A DNA stretch of 64,000 bases. Source: Tetrahymena elliotti 4EA (lineage: Eukaryota > Ciliophora > Oligohymenophorea > Hymenostomatida > Tetrahymenidae). The translations under genes and the position numbers were made by a program. Below are positions 39,236-51,994 of the stretch, piece by piece. Below the pieces are notes generated by a model that ran no database searches, was not told where the DNA came from, and saw only the letters and a program-made list of their open reading frames with translations. The first letter of the stretch is position 1. Every line of letters starts with the position of its first letter. Where the stretch lies: positions 301,890-365,889 of the forward strand of contig JH720339.1 of assembly GCA_000231825.2 (NCBI GenBank), given 5' to 3'.

Positions 39236-40147
39236 ATAAACTAGACCTAAATATAACTTTGATTCTTTTTTTAAATTCAATCGCGATAAATTAATGTATC
39301 TCTAAATTTATTAAAAACTTAAAAACTATTCTAATAAGCCAAACTTTCTTTATAAAATATAAACAATAAAAGCGATGCCTATTTCTTACCAATAATCATT
39401 ATTTCTTAATCATGAATAAAAATTATTAATATAAATAAATTTTATAATCAAAACAATAAAATTCATATCTGTCTGTTTAAATTTAAATATCAAGCAAAGT
39501 AACAGAAATAACAAAATTCAAAATCATTTTAATTATGAAAGCCATATGCACATTTTATTTTCTTTTTTTTATTAAGATATCCATTGATGCAATATTTAAT
39601 TAAATTTTAAAATCAAACATAAGAATACTTTCATTTTTAATTCTACTTTTATATAATTATTTAAAACCAAATTTAAATAAATTTTAGATAGTCTTCAAAT
39701 TATAATACATTCATTATTGGATATAAAAAATATCTTAAACATTTCAATTAAAATAAATTTATTCATTTTCATTACTCTTTAGAAAAAAATATCATAGCCA
39801 AGCATTTTTAATAAAAGAATAATGAAAAGAGTTTAAATTAAAATATTTATTTATGCTTATCAATTTAACTAATAAAAATTAAATAAAATATAAGAATAAT
39901 ATTATTTAGAACTTATAATTAATCTCTGCATAAATAGACTTTAGGGATAATAAAATTATTTTTTTAAAATTTCATCCAAAAAAATATGTTAAATACACAT
40001 TTTAGTCTGATTAAGTATGTTTTGATTTTATGTAATGCTTTGGTTTTAACATAGAAAAGAAATCAGATTAGAAAAATAAATCTTTTTTATATTGTTTGGA
40101 AATTAATATCAGAAAATTTTTATCAAAACTCAAGAATATAATAAATT
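39236..40147. other. intergenic, divergent promoters
   Basis: Between the divergent WD40 and PROPPIN genes. AT-rich with nothing recognisable. Confidence 0.55.
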
Positions 40148-41598
40148 ATGAAGAATACATTGTTGCAAAATTAAAAAATGTTTAATGAATTTGAAGTTAT
40201 AGATGATTTTGAGGATGATGAAACTCACCCTAATAAATAGCTAAATTAGCCAAAAGCATAAAAATCTGATTCAAAAGGAACTGACTTAAAAAATACATAA
40301 AATTAAAATGTCATTAAGTAAGAATAAAAAAATAAAATAGAAATGCAAGTCTTGGAAAGTACTCAAAATAATGATCTGATAGATGAAACGGATGACACTG
40401 AATTTTTACATAAAAATATTCCTAAAATATATTCCATAACGTTTTCTTAGACAGGAAAGACAGTAGCTATAGCGACAGAAGAAGGATTAAGAATTTAATC
40501 ATCAGAATTAGATTAAGTCAAAATACCATTTAAAAAATATATTATGGAAAAAGAAAAAAATATTTTTTATTGTGGAATAAAGCTCGCATCTTTGATGTTC
40601 GACACTTACATTTGTGCTTTTGTAACTGATAACAAAAACAAAAAATATCCAGACACCAAGGTTTATATTTGGGATTAAAAGAATATCTAAATCATAGGCT
40701 AATATGAATTCTATTCTCCAATTCTACAAATTTGTTATATGAGGGAATTTCTTCTAGTAGCAAGTGAATAGCGTTTAGTTTTATATGATATAGTGCAAAA
40801 AAAACCATTGAAATATATTTTAGAAATATCTTCGCCTTAAAAGTTTGTAGCAAGTTAGCGTTATGATAGTTTTACATTTTGCTATTTAGCCAAAAATAAA
40901 GGTAGAAGAAATTATCAAAAATTATATATTAATTTTTTTATTTAAAAATAAAAGGAGTTATAATAGCAAATAATGTTTGGTATGATAACCCAGTTTAGAT
41001 TGACTTTAACTAAGAAATAGGAGTATCTACCCCATCATCTTAAGAATAAAAAGACGTTGAAATTTCAAATATGGTTTTAAGTCATGATGGAAGTCTATTA
41101 GCAGCATGCGAATAGGGTGGCAATATAATAAAAATATTTGATACTGAAAGAGGGAAATTAAAGTGTACTCTTTATAGAGGTAAATATCCTAAAGTTATAA
41201 CTGATATGTAGTTTAAAAAGGATTTAACTGCATTTGGATTAATAAGTACCTAAGATTTAAAGAGTTAAGATGAAGGAACTATACATATATATGACATCTC
41301 TATCATAAGTTAACTTAATAAAGAACCAAATAAGATATCTATAGATAAAATTCAAAATATTAGAAGTTAGTAATTTAATTTTGATATTTTGAAAAAATAC
41401 TCATACGCATCGAAGGATGCAAAATTTTAAGGACCTTTAATTCAGTTCGATATTGATAATAAAAATAAGTTTACTATCTACTCAGAATCAGATTATACTA
41501 TTACCTCTGATTATAATTTAAATTCAGATGAACCTAAAAAAAGATTAAAAGATAATGAAAAGATAGATGGATGGATAGATCCTATTCAAGATGGATGA
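40148..41598 (+). CDS. PROPPIN-family (Atg18/WIPI-like) beta-propeller protein
   Basis: Two exons (40148-40901, 40955-41598) give 465 aa. A second in-frame ATG at 40178 would shorten it by ten residues. The first ~95 residues are polar and acidic. The rest fits a seven-blade PROPPIN: early YSITFSQTGKTVAIATEEGL, then NMVLSHDGSLLAACEQGGN, IIKIFDTERGKLKC and QDEGTIHIYDIS, the last three corresponding to the blade 5-6 region that normally carries the phosphoinositide-binding FRRG. Here that motif reads LYRGKYP, with one Arg of the pair replaced. PROPPINs bind PI3P or PI(3,5)P2 on autophagic and endosomal membranes; binding by this copy is uncertain. Family assignment rests on blade 5-6 similarity. 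Confidence 0.72.
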
Positions 41599-43008
41599 AT
41601 ATTTGTTTCTATAAATTATTTACACATTACATTTACTTATTCAAGCTATTTAATTTTTTTTGATTTGATGTATAATATCTCTTCATAAATTCATATTTTA
41701 TAAAAACACTCGTTTTTAACTTAAAAAAATAGACTAAAAATAATTTATCCAAAAAAATATTTTTATTTTTTTCATTATTATTTACAAAAACTTGTTTCTT
41801 TTTCCACACGTTTTTGATTTAATTCAAAGAAGAATAAAAAATTTATCCCATGTATGCAAAAACTACTTCCCAAATAATAAATTAGAATTTTAAGCTCATT
41901 ATTCCTTAACTTAAAATTAAATAAATAGTCTATCATAACATTTTAATGCTTATTTAAATTATTTAGGAAATTGATTATTACTTCTAACATTTTAAAAGAA
42001 AAAAAAAAATGAAGTACTTAAACTCTATTAATTTGAATTAATAACTACTCAGCTATAATTAGTTCTATATTAAATTAAAAAACGTTGTCTTTGTTTTAAT
42101 TAATTAAGATTTCTAAATTTTTTACAGAAAAGCCCTATCTTTATTCAATCACATAGATTTGATTGCCTAAAATTATTAAATATTTTCATCTATTATTTTA
42201 CGAAATTTAAGAAGTATGATAAATTAAAGAAGGGGTCATTAGTTCTATTTAAAATCATATTTGAATAAAAATATTTATTTTTTTTCATACTAATATAAAA
42301 GAAAGTTTATCCAAGTTTCTGTTACTATTTGTTTTTTTAAATGATTGTTTCAAAATCAATGAAAAATTTGATCTTTTTAAATTGTAGGTGTTAATTTTTA
42401 ATTACTCACTATATTTGTTTAAAATCAATAAATATTGTTTATATTTTACTAATTTAAAAATTATGCAATAAAATTTCTGTAATTTCATAAGCGACATTTG
42501 AATTTCTCATATCCCATCTCAACACTACTTCATTTATGGATTCTTAAACTCATCGAACTTTTGAATTTAAAATTCAGTTAAAAAAGAATACAATAGAAAT
42601 GGGTATTTGAATGGAAACCTCAAAAATATCTTTAATTTATTTTTCAATAAAAACTAAAATAAATTTTTCACATAAATTTTCATTCATTTTTTGAATGAAT
42701 GGAAACTCTCAAATCATCTCCTGCCAGACAATAATGAATCCCTTCCCTAAATTAAAAAAAAGACTAATTATCAAAAGTAATTTATTAAAGTAAAATTAAA
42801 GAATATATTCGTTTAGGATTTCATTTTGTAATAATTTTATAATAAAAAGAATGTTTATTGATAAAATTATGTGAAGGAGGTTATCCTAAAGAAAACAAAG
42901 CAATTACTTTTTGTGGCAAAAAAGACTTTTAATTTTTTTTATTCTGAAGTTTTTATTATTAATTCATTAAAGAGAAAAATTAAAAAATCTCAAAATCTAC
43001 AAATAAGA
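41599..43008. other. intergenic, AT-rich
   Basis: About 1.4 kb without a supported gene on either strand; several poly-A and poly-T runs. Confidence 0.55.
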
Positions 43009-45279
43009 ATGGTACTTTCTTTAATGAAAAATGTTGACATTTTTTCTTAAACTTTTTAATTTAATCAGAAGAAATAAAAGCTGAGAAAATCAACATTCTT
43101 TGGTGTATTTTTATCAATATCAATAATCTCTATAACCACTTTATATTTTGTTTAGTTAATATATTAATATGTAAATAATCAGATTGACCCAATGTTTAAA
43201 AACCAAACTTTTATTGCAAATGGTGAAATAAATGTGGGCTTAAAAAGTGATTACTTTGCCTTCTAATTGAGTTAAAATGGGTTAAATTCTATTGAAGAAG
43301 TTTAAAGAAAAACTAATAAGACATATATTGTGCCTATGGGTTAGTTTCTTTACTAAGATAAAACTGGTAAAAAAACATGGGATTTAAAAACTATAAAATG
43401 CTAAAATCCTTCTTTAGCTGGATTCTATTGCTTGGATTTTTCAAATGTACCCTCAAACTACACGATTAAAATAGATAACAGCTAGAATATATATTCCTAT
43501 CTCAAAGTTTCAATCTACAAATGTTAAGATACTGATTTTAGAAAGACATTCGTACCAGATAATTGCGCTGATTTAAACGAAATAAATTCTTACATAAACA
43601 ATCCTTATACATTATTAAAAGTGCAAATATAAATATCTCAGTTTAATACAACCACTAAAAAAATTGAATCATGTTATAGAAACCAGAATATATTAATTTC
43701 AACAACTAATATAGCTGTTTCAGAATTAAAATTGTAGGATTAATCCACGACTGTAAAATAAGGAGCAATTTTATAGTCTTCATAAACATTCCACTCTCCA
43801 ATATCGTATACAGTAAATACTTAAATTTTTGATCAACCAACTGTTAAGAATATTATTGGTTTAAATTACTTCACTTAGTTTCGTATAGATTTAGATGAAT
43901 TTTAATAATATACTTCTATCTAATACCCTACACTCCCATAGATTTTAGCTTAATGTAATAGTGCTTTTACTCTCTTAATGTGCTTCGGAATTATTGGAAG
44001 ATATTTAGCATAAAGATTGATAAGATAAGATTTATTTATTCTAGTTCTAAAAAACCTTTTTATTGAAAATTTTATGTAAATTCTAGGCTAAGAAAATGAT
44101 TAGTTAATTGATGATAAATTAGAAAACAAATCTAATTTAGAACAAAGTTAAAATTTAAATGATGAATATTTGGAAGAACATATATTAGGTTCTGTATTCA
44201 TCCCTTCTTTTAAATCAAAATAAACTGAAAGTAGTATGAGTAAATTCAAAAGGTAAAAAAACAATAGTAAAGATGAAAATAAAGTGGATACTAAAATATA
44301 AATTTCATAAACTAAGGCTAATTCTTTAATAAATGAAGATAAATTTAAAGACAATTCATCAATTTCATGTCCAAATAGCAAAAAAAAGACGTCTCCTTAA
44401 AGATTAAATTTAAAAACATAGATCAGCTAACACAGTAAGCAAAAATCCCTAAAAATAAATGAAGAAGATTTCTTTTAGTCATGTACTGAAGAATTCAATA
44501 AGACTTACTTGCAAAAGAACAATAGCTTTTTTTCAGCAGAAATGAAATTTGATCGTTTTTAATTCTAAAAAGATGAATCTAATATTCAAAAAAATAAAAA
44601 TGTTATTTCAAGAAAAATAAACAGACTAGTGTCTGGAACTGATACATGCACTGCAGAAAAAAAAGTTTTCAAATTTAAGTAATTTTATTTTTTATTTATA
44701 GAAGGGGGATTTGCTTTTATCTTATTTAAATTAAAACAAATTTATTCAAATTTTTTGGCATACTTCCAAAAATATTTGTAAAATTTATTTCTCCTCACTT
44801 AGAACTCACCAATTAAGAGGTATTAAACAAAATTTTCAATTTAGGTTTCTTAAAAAGGAAGATTATTTAGAGTCTCTTGGATTAGAAAAATAGGTTTTTT
44901 AATTTATAGAGCAATAGGTTGATGAAATAGTTGATTTTTCAAAAATAATAGAAGAATTAACATTTCTGAAGAAAGCTGTGATGATTATGCTAAATAAAGA
45001 TTAACTCGCTGCTCTCAAATTTGTTGGGTGCTCTAAAAATCTAATTAAATACATCAATAAAAAAGACAATTAATGTAAATTAAATTAAACATTTTTTGTT
45101 TTGTAGTTTTAAAATATTAACAAAAATAAGATAACAAATTGAGTTACTTTGAAGAATAATTTGCAATTTCTTTATCAATAGAAGAATAGTCACAGCTATT
45201 TAATGAATTTATTACAAAGTGTAAAACATAAAATAATTTAAGTGCTATCGATAAAAGAATTTACTCATCAATTTTGTGA
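43009..45279 (+). CDS. two-TM ciliate membrane protein with a probable one-base frameshift
   Basis: Exon 1 (43009-44678) encodes ~556 aa. A short cytoplasmic N-terminus leads into a first span (FFGVFLSISIISITTLYFVQ), then a ~280-residue extracytoplasmic domain with paired Cys (TIKCQNPSLAGFYCLDFSN), a second span (CNSAFTLLMCFGIIGRYLA), and a long charged cytoplasmic region. Exon 2 (44845-45073) continues FLKKEDYLESLGLEKQ and LTFLKKAVMIML. The final stretch (YFEEQFAISLSIEEQS to IYSSIL, TGA 45277-45279) is in a frame that does not follow from the 32-nt intron 45074-45105. One extra A in the A-run 45059-45063 would restore it. The layout matches a large ciliate family of unknown role. Confidence 0.7.
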
Positions 45280-45927
45280 AAAATAAAAATGAGAATTATG
45301 GCAAATTAAAAGAAAGCATTGATCAAATAATAATTAGTATTTATTTTTATTCTATAAATAGTATTAATAACAAAAAAGTAAGAATAATTTTATAAATTGT
45401 TATTAATTAAATTTCTTCAACTGCTTTTAAAATATAAAATATTTTTTATCATTAAAATCAAAAAAATAAAAAGTTAAAGAGGCTTATTTTAATAATACTC
45501 TACTTAGATTAAACAAAATAGATTTGTATATAAACAATACTTTTAATTATATATTTTGATTTATCATTTAATAACTAAGAACTATAAATATTTTAATTAT
45601 ATATTTTTATATAGTGTTCATGTATAGGAAAGATCAATTAATTAATTATTCATTTCTTTATTTTTCAATTTTATTTTATTATCATTACAGAATGATTTTT
45701 TGCTTATTTTTTAAAGCTATTCATCCTCTAATTAAATACCATAATTCAGATATTTTTCTATAAAGTATTGTATCTAAAATATTGAGTTGCAAAACTCTGA
45801 TCTATCAAAACAAACATACTTTAAAATGATATTAAATAAATTAAATTTTGAAAAATAAAGGTCTATTATAACTTCAAATTTTAACTATTTTAATTTATTA
45901 TAAGAAGCGTAAAATTACTCTTTTTGT
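45280..45927. other. intergenic, convergent gene ends
   Basis: AT-rich spacer; no gene seen. Confidence 0.5.
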
Positions 45928-47433
45928 TCAATGCTCATGCTTAACCTTTTTTTAAGGTATTTCTTGAAATCCACAAATCTTATTCCATTTATTACCTCTT
46001 TTTACTAAGTTTTAAAGTTAATCTTGATAATGCTTTTAAAATAACTATGTTTGTACATAATCATGCTATTGCCAATCTGTATCATCACTAAAATTTGTTT
46101 CAGAATTACAAGAATTTAATATATTTTTTTGTCTGATTCGCTATAGATTTTCATATGTTTCTTATTCTTTGAAATTAAATTCATAGATTGCAAGTAAATC
46201 ATGGAATTTGAATTCTAAATTATTTTCATTATCAAAATCTTTCTCCAAATAGTGATGAGACAACTTCATAGTTACTGGAAATCTATAATTATCAACAGTA
46301 ATTAAATCTAAAGTAGCCTATGTATTAATTTCTTCATTTATTTCTTTAGGTATGTTACTTGAGAAATAGCAGACTCTGTAAAAAAAATCACCTAATCTAA
46401 ATAGTGGAGACATAGGGTCAAAATACCCATTTTTCAATAAATGATCTTTAAAATGATAAGATCCATTATCTAGAACTTCATATAAAGCAGGTGAATAGCC
46501 AGCTATAGTAGATTCATATTAACAAGTTTCATAGTCTACAGAATATCTTTAGTAGAATATTAGTTTAGTAGGATTTAAATTAGATGTTATTTGTTTAAAT
46601 TTTTCATTAGCTGCTTCTTCTCTTTGCAGCCTGTTCTCGATAAAATCTAAAGTGAGAGATTGTTGATAGATAAGCTTTTAGCAACTGGAAATATTTTTTT
46701 AAAATTCTACTAAACAATTAACATATTTGATTAAATCTTAATTTCCTAAAGATTACAATACATGTATGATATAGTCTATACTTTGAGGCTACCTAGCAAG
46801 ATACTCTATTTCTACTTCGATAAATTTATTATCCATACGATGCAGAACTTTATTTAAAAATCTGAAACCCTTAGTTAGCTGCACTGACCAGTTATTTTAA
46901 ATATAATTATTAGGATTTTAGAGATTTTCAAAATATTCTAAATCGATCATTTAATCAAGAAATAAATAAAATTTTTTATTCATTCCTATGTATTTTTAGG
47001 GTGCAGCATTGTTGTAAAATACTGCTTGATATTTTGTTTTTTTGTATTTTGATTTTTTCATTATAACTCTTTAGGAATCTGCTTAATTCTCCTTATTAGT
47101 TTCATCTTTTTCAGTTAAATATTAAGGCGATTCTTCAATAATACTTCGACTAATTAATGAATGTTCATAATTTAAACCTTCTGGAAACTAAATTAGATTT
47201 ATTTCTTGATTTAGGTTTTAATTATTTACAGAATATTGATTATGTTAGCTTTTTTAGCAAGGTTATGACAATTCTTTTTTTATGTTCTCATTTAAGTCAT
47301 AATTTTACTATTCACTTAGATATGTCGAAGACTATTCTTCAAAATCAAAAGTTCCTCCAGAAATATCGTAAAATTAATTTTATTTTTAAGAGATAGAACT
47401 AAAATCAAGAATTTTATCTTACTAATTTTCCAT
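45928..47433 (-). CDS. hypothetical protein, 501 aa, unrecognised
   Basis: Single uninterrupted minus-strand frame from ATG at 47433 (MENQQDKILDFSSISQKQ) to TGA at 45930-45928. Residues 1-120 are polar, Gln/Asn/Ser-rich and probably disordered. A basic patch follows (MKKSKYKKTKYQ), then a compact-looking region with aromatic residues (NNWSVQLTKGFRFLNK) and a helical stretch (QREEAANEKFKQITSNLNPT). From ~290 the sequence IAGYSPALYEVLDNGSYHF and PMSPLFRLGDFFYRVCYFS suggests a globular domain of PAS-like size, but I cannot confirm any family. No signal peptide or membrane span. Real gene by length and amino-acid composition; function unknown. Confidence 0.8.
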
Positions 47434-48600
47434 TTTTATCTAAAAATTTAAAGTCAATAGTAATATATTGTATTATTTATTTATGAATTTCTTTTAGTAG
47501 GAAATAGAAAAAAATTTGTTTACTTATTACAAAAGTTGATTGATCAATTATTTTAAATCAATTACCATGAATTAAAATTTTTTAGTGAATGATTCTATTT
47601 TAACTTTGACATAAATTAAAAGGACTTTTTATTTAATTCAGCTTAAGTAAATCTTAATTCTTGTCATTTACAAAATAAGTTGAAAATCTCAAAGAAATTC
47701 TTTGTAAACTTAATTGAGAATCATTTAGAAGCAGGACTAAATATTCTCTTAAACAATATATTATTATACCTTAAAAATATAATAATTTTAATGTTCTTGC
47801 TTTATAACATACACTGCTTGTGTAACCCAGTAAAAAACATTTTAGGAATTAAAAATAATTTTAATACTTTCAATTTCAACTGTTATTTAAAAAAATTAAT
47901 TATTATGTAAATTTAAAATGATTTTTAATTTTAAGATAAAAAAAAGATCACATTATTTTATTAGAATAAGATATAAAGTTAAAAATAAAGTATTTAAATA
48001 TAACTTTAAATTATTCATTTAAAAATATTATTGCAAAAAAAAATTAGAATATAATCATTACTTTTCCAATGTTTTTTCTAAAAATATTTTAATATTAATC
48101 TTAACAAATAACAGTGAAAAAAATATTTACTATAAATTAAAAATTAATTTTTTTAGGAAAATGTGAAATTTGAGCTTTAAAAATATGTGTTTGGTGGTAT
48201 TTAATTTATTAATAAATATTCAAAAAATATGGTGATAATTTATGAGAATTTATAGTATATAAATTTTCAAAGAATTTAAAATCATTCATAATATTCAAAA
48301 ATATTTACATGATTTATTATTTTAAAAACATTTTAGATTCATCTCATAAAAAACTTTTATTATTTTAAAATAATATTTTGAGAATTACTTATTTTCTTTT
48401 AAAATACAAAGGTTTAATATTTTCAAAGTAACAATCACAAATTGACTAATATTTATCTTGGTAAATTATAATTTTTAAACTCAATCTATTTAAAAAATAA
48501 ATCACAAATATTTATCTAAACTAAAGATCCATCGCCTTTAAAAAATATTTAGTTTTAAGAGTATAATATTCTAATTAATTAGGAAGGAAAAAAATTTTTA
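47434..48600. other. intergenic, divergent promoters
   Basis: Between the divergent 501-aa protein gene and kinase gene 1. AT-rich; short open frames without ciliate-gene character are ignored. Confidence 0.5.
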
Positions 48601-51311
48601 ATGGGGAATTGTACTGGCAGTTCTAAGTAAAAATAAGAAATTCTGTAGTTATAAGATGATAAATTAAAAACTATTTTGACTCAAAATAATTTTGAGGTAT
48701 AATCCTTTATAGGAAAAGGGGATTTTTCTGTTGTTTATTCAGCCATTGATAAAAAAAATAAGAGAAAGGTAGCAATCAAAATATTCACGAACCCAAATGA
48801 AGATTTAAAGGAAGAGAATTCAATTTTAAAAAAATTAAAAGGTCAAAATTATGTAATTTAATAATTAGGATAGATAGAAGATAAGAAAAATAAAATGAAA
48901 GCAATTGTAACTGAGCTTTATGATTGTAGAAATAAATTCTAAAATAATGATTCATCATATCTAATATACTTCTATTAAAATAGGTAGCTTGGAAGATATT
49001 AAAAAGTTAAACTAGTTTAATATCGATCAAGTGATTGCATTTACTAAATAATTATTAGAAAGCTTGAAAATTCTTAAGAGGAAAAGTGTTATACATAGTG
49101 ACATTAAGCCTCCTAACATTCTTTTTAGCAAAGATAAAGATTACATGTTTATTTTATGTACAAAATATTTCTCTTTTAATTATTTAAATATTCACCCAAA
49201 TTTATCTTTCACTATTTATTAAAAAAAGCTGATTTTGGATTATCACATCAACTGAAAAATCCTGATACTTAACAAACAAATTTTGTATTTTGTATTATTT
49301 GAAAATTATTTATTTTTACTTTTTTTTATAGGATATTTTAGGAAATCTAAAGTATAAATCACCAGAAGTTTGTAATTAACAAAAACCATATACTTTGAAA
49401 GTAAGTTACCTTTTTTATTTTTATTCTTAGTAAATTTAACATACACGTATAGGTAGATGTTTACTCAATAGGAACAGTAATACTTGAGATTTTATGTAAT
49501 AGATAGTTGGATGTTTTAGAACTGCATTAGCTACATGAAAAACGACTTCTTGATCTTGCTGATATATTCCCTGAAATAAAATATGAAAAAAATTAGAAAT
49601 TTGTGAACAATGTATTGAGTAAAATGGTTGATTATAATCCATAACAAAGATTAGATCCCTCTGAGTTGCTAGAGGAAATAAATAAGTTTCCTATTAATTA
49701 AAAAATTTTGTAAAATTTATTACTACCACATGATTAAGATCTTTAGTAGAACAAAACTAAAATAGACCTAAATAAGCAGCAATTATAAGTTCAAAAACAA
49801 GAACAAATGTAACTAAATTAAAAGATGTTTATTGCAACAACCAAAGAAAGCAAATTTAAATTAAAAAAAATAATTAAGTTTGCTTCATAAAAAAATAAAA
49901 TTCAAATATTTTTTAAAAATAATAAAAAGTGGAATGATACCATGTGTTTAAACAGATAACATTAAGATAAACCTAGTCTGTAAATTCCTTATTAAAATAC
50001 ATTTTTCTAAGAAAATATTAAAATAAAAAATAAGAATCCAACAAGTTATTTGAGTTGCTCAACTAAAAAAAGGATTAAGAACAATTTAAGTTTGAGTAGA
50101 ATCTCTTTTTTTTAATTTTAAAAATTTATCATTTATTTATTATTTAGATACAAAAATAAGGCAATTAAAGATAAACATGCTAAAATAGTTTAATTGATTT
50201 TAAAAATTTCTAGTAAATTAAAATAAGTTGAATTAAATCTTATGTAAATACTTTATAAAAAAATATTTATTTATTTATTAAATAAATTTTAAATAAAGTA
50301 ATTGTTAGTTATCTTCTCAGAATTTAAATAAATTCACTAGCTTTTTAGAATAAAACTATAACTTAGAGTTTATATCATTCAATTTTAGGTAGTTATTATC
50401 AATCTAATTGTTTTTTTATTGATCAATTTTATATTATAAATAGCCAGAATAGTAATATAACTGAAGAGTAATTGTGCTCTAATATAGGGTTGTTGGATAG
50501 ATAAAAGTAGCTAAAGAAATTGAGTTTAAAGTTTGTGTAATTAATAATTTATTGTTTATTATTTAAAATAACTGTTAGTAATTTAATTAATTCATAATAA
50601 TTTACTATCAAAAGATAATTGAATTTAACTGGTGAAGCAGTAAAAAAAATAGCACTAAGTTTATAAAATCTAAAATATTTAACTGATCTTTCTCTTGATT
50701 TTAGGTAATTAATTATCTTTATTAAATTATTTTAAAAAAGATTATTTCAATTTAAAAAAGCTAAAATAATCTATCTTATGAATCTGTGATAAACCTAATT
50801 GAATTATTAGGTAAAAATAACAAACAAATAAATAAGCTTTCCATATACTTAAAGTAATTAATATTTTTTTAATTTCTATTTATAAGTGATCAGCAGAATT
50901 TAATTGAATTAAATTAATTTTTATCAAAAGTAATTTTATGTGTTTTGAATTAAATTATTTTCAACACAATATTAAAATTTTTTTAATTTAAGAATAATAC
51001 ATTTTAACTATTTTTTTAAAATAAATATTAAGCGATAACAGTGAAATAATTTTTAATGATATAACTAAAATTAATACGACTGCTTAAAAATTAAACAATT
51101 TGAAGTGCTTAAATAGTTTAATCTTTGAAATAAAGTAATATTTGCTATTTTATGAAAAAGACACATTTCTATTTGAAAAATTAATTTTTTTAATAAAAGA
51201 AATTCATGGGATAAGTAAAATTAGGAATTGTAGTTAAAAAAGACTTCATAAGATATGCCAGGTGTATTAACATAATCAAAAAATCTTTAATTGTATTTTT
51301 AATATGTTTGA
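48601..51311 (+). CDS. acylated protein kinase with C-terminal leucine-rich repeats (copy 1)
   Basis: Starts MGNCTGSSK, a good N-myristoylation (Gly2) plus palmitoylation (Cys4) signal. The kinase domain spans ~30-300: Gly loop IGKGDFSVVYSA, catalytic Lys in VAIKIF, catalytic loop IHSDIKPPNILF (HSD instead of HRD), DFG in ILSDFGLS, KSPE in place of APE, and VDVYSIGTVILEI. Introns interrupt it after 48925 and near 49.16, 49.28 and 49.40 kb. Key Lys, Asp and DFG residues are present, so it may be active, as in Mps1-like HSD kinases. A basic linker is followed by LRR exons: ALSLQNLKYLTDLSLDFR (50.66 kb), LLGKNNKQINKLSIYLK (50.81 kb) and KLNNLKCLNSLIFEIK (51.09 kb). The end is taken at TGA 51309-51311 by comparison with copy 2. 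Linker exon borders are uncertain. Confidence 0.75.
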
Positions 51312-51994
51312 GAATGTGAGAATATTGAGAATATTTTAAAAATAATTTAAACTTATTAAAGAAATGAAATATTTGAAACAAATACTTTAAATGTTTTATT
51401 AGTTTAGACTATTTTTCAATCAATTTTTAATTACCATTTTATCTTTAATTTTTTAATGAATTTTATTTCTTATTATTATTATAATTGTAAAGAAGGAGTA
51501 TAAATATAGAAATTTTTTTTAATTTTTGAAAAATGTTGACTTTTACAATAATTATATTTTAGCTCATGAGAGAGAGCACTTGTTAAAATGCAAAAATATT
51601 TAAGATATTGAATTTTTATAATTCAATAAATGTTATTATTAATAATACACATACATGAACTAATATTTTTTAATTAATTTATAGAACTAAAAAAAAATAT
51701 CTTTCAAGTTCAAAATAATTCTTTATTTTTTTTATACTGGACAACAACAAAAAATGCTATTTGTATTCATTTAGTAATATCAATTTTCCTTTCATGAAAA
51801 AAAGAGATATTTTAAACATGAGTTTATTATTGCTTTCTATAGTAAATCTTTTGAAATACCTCTATCTATTAATTAGATTTGTTATTAAATATTTATTAAG
51901 AAAATCTCTCATCAATATTATTAAGATATAAAAAAAAAGAAAGCTTCGAAATTACCAATATTCTAATAAAAAAAGGTAAAGAAAATATCCACTA
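51312..51994. other. intergenic between tandem kinase genes
   Basis: AT-rich spacer between the two paralogues; no gene seen. Confidence 0.5.

Noticed and set aside
47157..47396. Plus-strand open frame within 47.1-47.4 kb
   Set aside because: It is antisense to the N-terminal part of the 501-aa minus-strand gene, which has the better composition and a full frame.
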